A stretch of 64,000 nucleotides of DNA from Acetatifactor aquisgranensis. Lineage in GTDB: Bacteria > Bacillota > Clostridia > Lachnospirales > Lachnospiraceae. The position numbers were made by a program, and so were the translations under genes. The notes below the pieces were generated by a model. The model saw only the letters and a list, made by a program, of their open reading frames with translations. It made no database searches and was not told the origin of the DNA. Position 1 is the stretch's first letter. Every line of letters begins with the position of its first letter. Below, piece by piece: positions 57,731 through 64,000 of the stretch. Location: the NCBI RefSeq assembly GCF_943193215.1, contig NZ_CALPDH010000025.1, positions 1 to 64,000 on the forward strand, in the 5' to 3' direction.

Positions 57731-57756
57731 AGGAACCTTCCTTTGTGGAGGTTCCC
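57731..57756 (-). terminator. terminator after histidine kinase gene
   Basis: Minus-strand GGAACCTCC and GGAAGGTTCC arms with a short loop, then TGTTTTATAAT. It separates the kinase transcript from the exporter operon. Confidence 0.7.
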
Positions 57757-57777
57757 GCACGAAATGCCGTATTTTTT

Positions 57778-59037
57778 TCACGAAAAGTCAGCCTGTTCCA
57801 GGGGCAGAGTCACCTCCGCCGCGAATATCCCCGGCTCATTGGCCAGGTTCAGGTAGCCGTGGTACTTGTCCACCATGGCCTTCACCCGCTTCATGCCCAG
57901 GCCGTGGTTGCCGCGCTTCCTGCTGATATAGTTCCTCTCGTCAAAGTCCGGCTCCTCTCTGGCGGAGTTCTGGACGGACAGGTAGAACTGGCTGGTGTTC
58001 ACCCTCATGTACACCCTCAGGAAGCGGGCTCCCTCCTCCATCCGGCCACAGGCTTCGATGGCATTGTCCAGAAGGTTCCCCAGGATCACGCACAGATCCA
58101 CGTCCGCCACGGAGATCCGCTCCGGAAGCTCCGCCTTGCAGTTCACGGAGATTTTCTGCCGCCTGGCCAGGGTCAGCTTGCTGTTCAGGATGGCGTCCGC
58201 CATCAGATTCCCCGACTTCACCAGCGTGTCCACCCGATCCAGCTCCCTTTCCAGCTTGTCCAGGTAGGCCCCGATCCCCTCCAGGTTCCCCATGGTCAGC
58301 TGGGCCTTCATCACTTGCATATGGTTGTGGTAGTCATGCCGCCAGCCCCGCATGTCCATGTAGATTTCCCGGATTTCCCCATAGCTGTGTTCCATGAGCT
58401 CCTTGCGGAACGCTTCGGTGCGGAATTCATACCCTTTTTTATAAAAAAACAGCGTTCCCTCCACTGTCAGGAACAGCAATGCCGCCAGCGCAGCGCCGCC
58501 CCACAGGAACGCGCCCCTGAGCCCGTCACCCATCTCCACCAGATCCGTGCAGCCTGTCACCCAGGAAAACCCGCCCAGCGCCAGAAATGACACAGCTGTC
58601 AGAATGGCGTTGACCGGTCTCAGACTGTCACGCTTTCGGGACAGCAGTAACAGGAAAAGGTACAGGACAATTTCATGGGCACAAAAAAGATACCCTTCCG
58701 GCAGCGCGGTTCCCAGCTTTCCGCACAGCCCCGGCAGCCCGGAGATTCCGGCCATGCACAGGCCCGGCAGCAGAATCCGCCGCCACTGTCCGGCAAACGC
58801 TTCCTCGTCGAAGAACAGGTCGTACAGCTCCGTCAGCCCCATGGCCAACAGCCAGCCGAACCAGAGGGGATACCAGAGAGAGCCGCACAGGCAAAGCGCC
58901 GCCAGACAGAATCCGATCACACGCCTTCCGGCCCCTTTCTCCAGGCAGCCCACCTGTTCCACGTAATACCAATACAGGATCAGCCACAAAGCCTGAAAGA
59001 TTCCCCGGGAGATTTCCCAGAACTTCTCTGCTTCCAT
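57778..59037 (-). CDS. GHKL-type sensor histidine kinase (AgrC-like)
   Basis: A 419-residue membrane kinase. Six to seven helices occupy residues about 15-210. The cytoplasmic part has WRHDYHNHMQVMKAQ (phospho-acceptor His in an HD-x-x-N type box), LCVILGNLLDNAIEAC (N box) and HGLGMKRVKAMVDKYHG (G box). This is the AgrC/ComD-like class that usually senses peptides and signals to a LytTR regulator. Start 59037 has GGAG 11 nt upstream; a GTG at 59103 is an alternative. It follows the regulator gene, forming an operon. Confidence 0.85.
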   Translation of the reverse strand: MEAEKFWEISRGIFQALWLILYWYYVEQVGCLEKGAGRRVIGFCLAALCLCGSLWYPLWFGWLLAMGLTELYDLFFDEEAFAGQWRRILLPGLCMAGISGLPGLCGKLGTALPEGYLFCAHEIVLYLFLLLLSRKRDSLRPVNAILTAVSFLALGGFSWVTGCTDLVEMGDGLRGAFLWGGAALAALLFLTVEGTLFFYKKGYEFRTEAFRKELMEHSYGEIREIYMDMRGWRHDYHNHMQVMKAQLTMGNLEGIGAYLDKLERELDRVDTLVKSGNLMADAILNSKLTLARRQKISVNCKAELPERISVADVDLCVILGNLLDNAIEACGRMEEGARFLRVYMRVNTSQFYLSVQNSAREEPDFDERNYISRKRGNHGLGMKRVKAMVDKYHGYLNLANEPGIFAAEVTLPLEQADFS

Positions 59038-59180
59038 CTTAGCCCAAACTCCTTTCCGGCTTTTGCATTCCATCCGGTGTATTTTGTCGGCAGATTCGCT
59101 CACGCCTTCTATCTCACGCTATATCCAGGCCCGACATCGCTCATGGCTTCTGCCCCCACCGCGGCCAGGCTCGGCCCAGC

Positions 59181-59909
59181 TCACGTCTTCTGCCATCCCC
59201 GATAGTAGTCCAGATACGCCTGGTTCAGCGCTTCCCAGCGGTTCCGGGCCACGGGGAGGGATTCTCCGGTGTCCATGGTCACTTCTTTCCTGGCAATCCG
59301 GCCCACATGGCCCAGGTTGACCAGGTAGGAGCGGTGGATTTTGAAGAAAGTCCCTGTCTGCTCCCCAATCCGTTCCTCCAGCTCCCGGATTCCGATTCTG
59401 CTCCGCAGCGGCTCCCCGGCCCGGACGCAGTGCACCTGTGTATTATGCGCATCGCTTTCCAGGTAGCAGATGTCCCGCAGCTTCACCCTGGCGGCCCCCC
59501 AGGGGGTCTCCACCAAAAGCACAGGCCCCTCCTGGCCGCAGCGCTCCCAGGCCCTGTCCAGACAGGCAAAGAGTTTCCCCTTCTCCACCGGCTTAATCAG
59601 ATAGGACACGGCTTCCACTTCATAGCCCTCCAGGGCGTAGTCCGCGAACCCGGTGACAAAAAGAATCTGCACGCCCGCTCCCTTGTGCCGGAGCCTGCGT
59701 GCAAGCGAAATCCCGTCCATACCGGGCATATCGATATCCAGCAGCACGATATCCGCCGCTCCCTCCTCCCATGCAAAAAGGAGCTGTTCCGCGTTCTGGA
59801 ATCTATCTGTCCTAATTTCCATTTTCTTCTCCGCTGCCCACTCTCTCACATAGGTCTCCAGCAGAGAAAGCTGCAGCGGTTCATCATCGCATATCATGAA
59901 GCGCAGCAT
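59181..59909 (-). CDS. LytTR response regulator
   Basis: A 242-residue regulator. Receiver (about 1-120): FMICDDEPLQ (acidic pocket), VLLDIDMPGMDGI (phospho-Asp), YLIKPVEKGKL (Lys). The C-terminal LytTR DNA-binding domain (about 135-238): DICYLESDAHNTQVH, FFKIHRSYLVNLGHVGRI and LPVARNRWEAL. ATG 59909 has GAGGAGGG 7 nt upstream. Partner of the adjacent GHKL kinase; the exporters are its likely targets, though paired LytTR half-sites were not located. Confidence 0.9.
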   Translation of the reverse strand: MLRFMICDDEPLQLSLLETYVREWAAEKKMEIRTDRFQNAEQLLFAWEEGAADIVLLDIDMPGMDGISLARRLRHKGAGVQILFVTGFADYALEGYEVEAVSYLIKPVEKGKLFACLDRAWERCGQEGPVLLVETPWGAARVKLRDICYLESDAHNTQVHCVRAGEPLRSRIGIRELEERIGEQTGTFFKIHRSYLVNLGHVGRIARKEVTMDTGESLPVARNRWEALNQAYLDYYRGWQKT

Positions 59910-60030
59910 GCTTCTGCCCTCCTCTTTCCGGCAACCGTCCCTGGACATGGCGTGGGAACTGTCGGAAAATAACTGATGCATTGTAGACAATTCCTACTCT
60001 GCCATCGGCTACCGTTGCCGCTGTATCACC

Positions 60031-60612
60031 CTAGCCCTCGGCCACCGATGCCGCTACATCCGCAGCAGCCACAATCTCAGGGCCGTCTGCCGCTTCCGCA
60101 TTCTCTGCCACTTCCTGGGAATCGTCGTATTCCTTCTCTTCCTCGTCTCCCCAGAGGGAATCGTATTTCTCCTTCTTCTGCCTGCGCACCATGGCGCCTA
60201 CGCTCTTCGCTGTCTGGTATATTTCTTCACTGTATTCCATCAATTTCTTCTCATCCGATGCGGGGACGATGGCACCGCGCATGATGCGGCGGGCCACTTC
60301 CATGATTTTGGCCATGTCCACCGCATACTCCTCAGCCGCGTCTGCCTGTTGATCCGCCACTGTGGCGTTCCAGTAGGCGCAGTACTGGTCTGCCAGTTGG
60401 TCGAGATAGTCCTGGTATTCCTCCTGTTTCTCGTCCAGCGCTTCCAGGGTCAGTTCCAGCGTGGCGGCTTCTCATCTATACCGCTCCGCGCCCTCCGGCG
60501 TGGCTTCCATCCGCTTGCGGAGATTCTGAAGCTGCTTTGATACGTCCGCCTTTTCCTTTCGGTACCTTTGCACTTGTTCTCTGTAGATGCTCTGAGCTTC
60601 TCCTATCTTCAT
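60031..60612 (-). pseudogene. paralogue of the 42032 coiled-coil protein, nonsense-interrupted
   Basis: Reads MKIGEAQSIYREQVQRYRKE, then is cut by TGA at 60472-60474 after GAERYR. It continues in the same frame with EAATLELTLEALDEKQ and MAKIMEVARRIMRGAIVPAS to the end at 60031. Apart from the stop it aligns with the intact 195-residue protein at 42032 along its whole length, and the DNA just upstream (CCGGAAAGGCAGGGGG) is shared too, so a segment was duplicated. Confidence 0.75.
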
Positions 60613-60763
60613 AACTATCCCCCTGCCTTTCCGGACGATATCACTACGTCGCCGCATCATCGTTTTTCCGTTCACATATTACTATTTATCCATGGACTGC
60701 TCTCTATCCATTATATCGTCCTACACTCCCGAATAAATAAGGCTGGCTTCTGTATGCCGGCAA

Positions 60764-60916
60764 TCAGTAGTTCTCCGCGCTTACTTCAAAATAGCTCTGG
60801 GGATGGTTGCAGGTGGGGCAGATTTCCGGCGCCTTTGTGCCAACGACGATATGCCCGCAGTTGCGGCATTCCCATACTTTCATTCCGTCCGCTTCCTTTC
60901 TTAAATTCCTTAGCAT
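60764..60916 (-). CDS. rubredoxin-like mini protein (rubrerythrin C-terminal module)
   Basis: Fifty codons from ATG 60916 (or 39 from ATG 60883, with AGGAAG upstream). MKVWECRNCGHIVVGTKAPE then ICPTCNHPQSYF gives two CxxC pairs of a rubredoxin-type iron site, exactly like the C-terminal module of rubrerythrin/NADH peroxidase proteins, ending in the familiar SAENY. The diiron domain is missing; a TGA ends the frame upstream. It may be a free electron carrier or the end of a deleted gene. Divergent from the S24 regulator gene. Confidence 0.55.
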   Translation of the reverse strand: MLRNLRKEADGMKVWECRNCGHIVVGTKAPEICPTCNHPQSYFEVSAENY

Positions 60917-61002
60917 TCCTTTTCCTCAGCACTTGCATTCCTTAAGCCTGGCCTGGGCAAATGCCTCCACTACTATTATTGGGCTCATACACTTTGCTGA
61001 TT

Positions 61003-61032
61003 TAAATTCACTATATCACTATAGTGAATTTA
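61003..61032. promoter_or_regulatory. perfect 13-bp palindrome, candidate repressor operator
   Basis: TAAATTCACTATA (61003-61015) and TATAGTGAATTTA (61020-61032) flank a 4-nt centre TCAC. It sits in the divergent control region, 24 nt before the -35 of the S24 regulator gene, as expected for an autoregulatory operator. Confidence 0.65.
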
Positions 61033-61056
61033 TGTCAACTATTTTTATCAGATTTG

Positions 61057-61085
61057 TTGATTTTTCTTCACGTCCGTGCTATTAT
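61057..61085 (+). promoter_or_regulatory. promoter of S24 regulator gene
   Basis: TTGATT (61057-61062), 17-nt spacer, TATTAT (61080-61085), 26 nt before ATG 61111. Confidence 0.6.
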
Positions 61086-61110
61086 AGTGCAAAGAGAAAG
61101 GCGGGATAAA

Positions 61111-61731
61111 ATGTTAAAACTATACCAAAACATAAAAAGACTGCGCGAAGAAAAAGGGCTTTCCCAAGATGCCCTTGCAAAATTAACAGGATATACTGAC
61201 CGTTCTTCTATCACCAAAATCGAAAAAGGGCAAGTAGACCTACAGCAATCTAAAATAGAGCTTTTTGCGAAGGCTCTCGGAACAACATCCCGAGAGTTGG
61301 TAGGATGGGATGACGGACTTCCAGTCAAGAAAAAAGGCGTCGCCATCAATGTCCTGGGCCGTGTAGCTGCCGGCACCCCCATCGAGGCCGTGGAGGAAAT
61401 CATCGACACTGAAGAGATTACCGCAGAAATGGCCTGCAAAGGCGAATTCTTCGGATTGCAGATTCATGGCCAGAGCATGGAGCCCCGGATGGTGGAGGGC
61501 GATGTCGTCATCGTCATGAAGCAGGACACCGCCGAGACAGGGGACATCGTGATAGCCACCGTGAGCGGAACCGATGCAACCTGCAAGCGTCTGAAGAAGT
61601 ACAGGGACGGCATAGAGCTGATCCCCATCAATCCCTCCTACAGTCCTATATTCTATACAAACGCAGAAATCGAGGAAAAACCTGTCAGGATTCTAGGCAA
61701 GGTGGTGGAACTGAGGGCAAAGAGCTTTTAG
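61111..61731 (+). CDS. XRE-S24 repressor (LexA/CI-like)
   Basis: A 206-residue repressor. HTH (about 1-68): IKRLREEKGLSQDALAKLTG, SSITKIEKGQVDLQQSKIEL. The S24 peptidase domain (about 85-206) has FGLQIHGQSMEPRMVEGDVV with the catalytic Ser and ATCKRLKK with the catalytic Lys. Self-cleavage during DNA damage is typical, and AAGTPIEA may include the cleavage site region. AAAGGCGGG precedes ATG 61111. The HTH half is clearly more AT-rich than the S24 half, with the change near 61320, suggesting domain recombination. Confidence 0.85.
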   Translation: MLKLYQNIKRLREEKGLSQDALAKLTGYTDRSSITKIEKGQVDLQQSKIELFAKALGTTSRELVGWDDGLPVKKKGVAINVLGRVAAGTPIEAVEEIIDTEEITAEMACKGEFFGLQIHGQSMEPRMVEGDVVIVMKQDTAETGDIVIATVSGTDATCKRLKKYRDGIELIPINPSYSPIFYTNAEIEEKPVRILGKVVELRAKSF

Positions 61732-61802
61732 GTTTTTGTAAGAATATTTCACAAGTCAGAGTTACGATGCCGCAACTCCCTTAAGAAAGCGAGGAACGAC
61801 TT

Positions 61803-62348
61803 ATGGACTTAGCACAAGATAAGACTTATACGGTTGAAGATATCTACGCCCTGCCAGACGACCAGCGCGCAGAACTGATTGACGGCCGGATGTACATGAT
61901 GGCTCCGCCGCGGCGGATTCATCAGGAACTTGTTGGACAGTTCACAAAAGCGATTGGGCAGTACATCGATGCGCATGGCGGCCTGTGCAAGGTCTATCCT
62001 GCCCCCTTTGCTGTATTCTTGAACGCAGACGAGAGGAACTATGTCGAACCAGACATTTCTGTGGTCTGTAACAGGGACAAACTTGACGAATATGGCTGCA
62101 ACGGCGCCCCGGATTGGATCATCGAAGTGATATCGCCCGGCACAGACCGGATGGATTATGGCATAAAGCTCTTCAAATACCGTTCGGCTGGCGTCCGCGA
62201 ATACTGGATTGTGAACCCCATCACACGCACGGTCACGGTCTATGATTTCGAGAACAATACCGGAACCACACAATATGCTTTCGATAACGACATACAGTCT
62301 TGCATCTATGGGGATTTCAGCATCCGGATTTCTGATTTGTTACGGTAG
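61803..62348 (+). CDS. Uma2 family endonuclease-like protein
   Basis: A 181-residue PD-(D/E)XK-fold protein (Uma2/DUF820): TVEDIYALPDDQRAELIDGR, VEPDISVVCNRDKLDEYGC (catalytic Asp), PDWIIEVISPGTDRMDYGIK (Glu-x-x position), KLFKYRSAGVREYWIVNP. Biological role is unclear in the family. A purine-rich AAGAAAGCGAGGA lies upstream. It stands 71 nt after the S24 gene and may be co-transcribed. Confidence 0.85.
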   Translation: MDLAQDKTYTVEDIYALPDDQRAELIDGRMYMMAPPRRIHQELVGQFTKAIGQYIDAHGGLCKVYPAPFAVFLNADERNYVEPDISVVCNRDKLDEYGCNGAPDWIIEVISPGTDRMDYGIKLFKYRSAGVREYWIVNPITRTVTVYDFENNTGTTQYAFDNDIQSCIYGDFSIRISDLLR

Positions 62349-62407
62349 GCGCAGTGCTGCCGCGTGGGATGCCGGAACCAGTTTAGGCCATGGCGCAGAA
62401 CATCAGG

Positions 62408-62456
62408 AAAGCCGCAACCCCCTTGATTTTACTGAACAAATCCCGGACTTGCGGCT
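62408..62456. repeat. second copy of tRNA-Leu terminator sequence, without tRNA
   Basis: GCCGCAACCCCCTTGATTTT onward to CGGACTTGCGGC matches 37718-37763 closely. No tRNA adjoins it here; it lies after the Uma2 stop and may act as terminator. The rest of 62349-62600 shows no gene. Confidence 0.6.
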
Positions 62457-62599
62457 ATGATGCATCAATCGGGATGACAGAATCCGGGCGCCTTTTCCCG
62501 CTTTTTCAAATCTTACTACGCGGCTTTATTTTATCCCCATGGAAGTCCAGCCCATGAACCGATTCTCTGATTTTACCCTTACAAAAGTTGCTGAAACAA

Positions 62600-62652
62600 T
62601 AAAAACAAAAATAGCGGGAAAGCCCATAAAATCAAGCCTTCTCGCTATCACT
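62600..62652 (-). terminator. terminator of tRNA-Pro
   Basis: Minus-strand ATAGCGAGAAGGCTT and GGGCTTTCCCGCTAT arms, then TTTTTGTTTTT. Confidence 0.8.
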
Positions 62653-62658
62653 TTTTAA

Positions 62659-62733
62659 TCGGGGTGACAGGATTCGAACCTGCGACCTCCTGGTCCCAAA
62701 CCAGGCGCTCTAGCCAAGCTGAGCCACACCCCG
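62659..62733 (-). tRNA. tRNA-Pro (anticodon TGG)
   Basis: Acceptor CGGGGTG/CACCCCG, anticodon stem CCTGG/CCAGG with loop TTTGGGA giving TGG, T-arm GGTTCGAATCC, discriminator A. Confidence 0.95.
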
Positions 62734-62826
62734 AGATGACACAAGCCCAAACCCCTTTCGCAATCCAAAAGCAAAGACCTGCATCTTGCCCATTATAGCG
62801 CATTTCCCGCACCACTGTCAAGGGAT

Positions 62827-63300
62827 TTACAGATATTCAATCACAAAATCCGCCTTTTCCCCCTCCACCTCCATGACGATATACGACGGCCTGCGCCCCT
62901 CCTGCCTGGGATAGGACAGGCTGCCCGGGTTCACCGCTATGACACCCTCCCGCCTGTCCACCACCGGCTTGTGGGTATGCCCGTACATCACGATGTCAAA
63001 ACCTCTGGCCCTGGCCTCCCTCTTGATGACCTCGCTGCCCATGGACACATAGTAATTGTGCCCATGAGTCACCCATACCTTAAAGGAACCCAGTTCCAGC
63101 TCCAGCTCCCTGGGCAGATAGGAGAAGAAATCATTGTTCCCCAGGACAATCTGCACAGGACAGGCCGCCGCATTGGACAGTACATACTCGCCGCCCTCCG
63201 CGTCCCCGCAATGAATCACCAAATCCGGCTTCACTCGTTCCAACGCCTTGAAGTAATTCTCATTCTTTCTGTGGGTATCACTGACTATCAGCACTTTCAT
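62827..63300 (-). CDS. metallophosphoesterase, YfcE family phosphodiesterase
   Basis: A 157-residue calcineurin-like phosphodiesterase. All five motifs are present: LIVSDTHRK, HCGDAEG, VLGNNDFF, VTHGHNYY and YGHTHKPVV, ending NPGSLSYPR as in YfcE/MJ0936. It cleaves small phosphodiesters; the natural substrate is unknown. Its start overlaps the upstream pyrophosphatase gene by 4 nt, the usual order for this pair in Clostridia. Confidence 0.9.
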   Translation of the reverse strand: MKVLIVSDTHRKNENYFKALERVKPDLVIHCGDAEGGEYVLSNAAACPVQIVLGNNDFFSYLPRELELELGSFKVWVTHGHNYYVSMGSEVIKREARARGFDIVMYGHTHKPVVDRREGVIAVNPGSLSYPRQEGRRPSYIVMEVEGEKADFVIEYL

Positions 63301-63890
63301 AGCTTTTTCAGCTCCTCCCTCATCAGCCGGAGCGCTTTTCCCCTGTGGCTTACCAGGTTCTTCTCCTCCTCGGTAAGCTCTGCCGTTGTCTTGCCCATCT
63401 CCGGCACATAGAAGATAGGATCATAGCCAAAGCCATTGCCTCCTTTCTCCTCATAGCCAATTCGTCCTTCTATGGCCGCCCTCACAGTCAGCTCCCTGCC
63501 GTCCGGCAATACCGCGGCGATGGCGCACACGAATCTGGCCGTGCGCTCCTCCTCCGGCACGCCCTCCAAGCGGCGGATCAGCTCTGCGTTTTTTACACTG
63601 TAGGGAGTATCCTCCCCCAGATATCTGGCGGAATAGACTCCTGGCTCCTTTCCCAGGAAGTCAATCTCCAGCCCTGAATCGTCCGCCAGAACCAGTCCGC
63701 CCTCTGCAGCGGCAGCCACTGCTCTGGCCTTGATCAAAGCGTTCTCTTCGTAAGTCTTCCCGTCCTCCGCGATGTCCGTCTGAATTCCCGCCTCTTTCAT
63801 GGACAGGATCTCCGGATATGTATCTGCCATGATAGAGCGGATTTCCCGCATCTTTCCCGCATTGCCCGTGGCAAAAATCACTCGTTCCAT
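63297..63890 (-). CDS. rdgB: XTP/dITP diphosphatase (RdgB/HAM1)
   Basis: A 197-residue house-cleaning enzyme removing deaminated purine triphosphates. Motifs: FATGNAGKMREI (substrate Lys/Asn), DGKTYEENALIKA, LADDSGLEIDFL (catalytic Asp), GYEEKGGNGFGYDPIFYVPE and SHRGKALR (base specificity). Full length. Overlaps the YfcE gene; the 110 nt before it to the window end show no recognisable gene. Confidence 0.93.
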   Translation of the reverse strand: MERVIFATGNAGKMREIRSIMADTYPEILSMKEAGIQTDIAEDGKTYEENALIKARAVAAAAEGGLVLADDSGLEIDFLGKEPGVYSARYLGEDTPYSVKNAELIRRLEGVPEEERTARFVCAIAAVLPDGRELTVRAAIEGRIGYEEKGGNGFGYDPIFYVPEMGKTTAELTEEEKNLVSHRGKALRLMREELKKL

Positions 63891-64000
63891 TTTTCCCCTT
63901 TTCCGCGGCTCCTGCCAATGGAGGTCATTCCATCCTATGCCGCCTATGTACCTTTTCCTCTCCAGTCCTGCCCCTGAGACCCGCCAAGACCTGCCGCAGG

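Noticed and set aside
60764..60970. Selenocysteine readthrough of TGA upstream of the rubredoxin module
   Set aside because: The stretch before TGA (ending KECKC) does not resemble a rubrerythrin domain and no SECIS-like stem was recognised just after it.

Overview
This window looks like a chromosomal segment of a gut-type Lachnospiraceae (Clostridia). The basis is strong AGGAGG ribosome binding sites, roughly mid-50s percent GC in the core genes, CUT1 LplB/LplC-type sugar transporters, a 4Fe-4S aldo/keto reductase, a GHKL/LytTR two-component pair and tRNA-Leu(AAG). No species is assigned. It mixes ordinary chromosomal genes with islands of decayed mobile DNA.

Layout. 1-3205 is a graveyard: a low-GC orphan gene, a serine-recombinase scrap, a truncated and an intact Rpn/PD-(D/E)XK nuclease gene and several broken reading frames. 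3571-8128 holds a small membrane protein coupled to a three-gene ABC exporter. Its last permease is fused by deletion to the tail of a WYL regulator, and a DUF3795 gene and an AlkZ-related gene follow behind a perfect palindrome. 8169-14020 carries DUF4886, a chemotaxis receptor, phosphopentomutase and a DUF1266 membrane protein. 14331-30540 is a galactoside/plant-glycan region: GH35 beta-galactosidase with a LacI regulator, an LplB/LplC/solute-binding ABC importer, an aldo/keto reductase, a tandem GH43 enzyme, a metallophosphoesterase, YbaK, and an AraC regulator divergent from a GH4 alpha-galactosidase. 30573-39356 holds two large membrane proteins (GT39-like and DUF6020), a lipoprotein, M18 aminopeptidase, DJ-1, a CYTH protein and a MATE pump, with two tRNA-Leu genes. 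39635-40097 is a tRNA-Arg-His-Gln-Lys array, followed by a collapsed prophage (40312-41819). 42032-50734 holds a coiled-coil protein, GNAT/APH/HAD genes, a sulfatase, an ECF sigma/membrane-protein pair, an S51 peptidase and a GNAT. 50873-53275 is again relic DNA (phosphatase fragment, IS66, DDE transposase) around an XRE/DUF3796 pair. 53456-59909 encodes two ABC exporters next to a GHKL kinase and a LytTR regulator. 60031-63890 holds a nonsense-broken copy of the coiled-coil gene, a tiny rubredoxin-like reading frame, an S24 repressor, Uma2, tRNA-Pro, a YfcE-type phosphodiesterase and an XTP/dITP pyrophosphatase.

How genes work together. The importer, GH35, GH43 and GH4 enzymes and the LacI and AraC regulators form a plausible galactoside/arabinoside uptake and hydrolysis network. 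A 13-bp perfect inverted repeat upstream of the importer promoter is a candidate LacI-family operator. The kinase/regulator pair probably controls the adjacent exporters. The clearest new structure is a family of four ~102-bp MITE-like repeats (two subfamilies) with shared terminal inverted repeats, each placed just upstream of a gene start. The other main points are the deletion-collapsed prophage, the ABC permease-WYL deletion scar and a mosaic repressor with its own palindrome. No CRISPR array, rRNA or complete transposon was seen.
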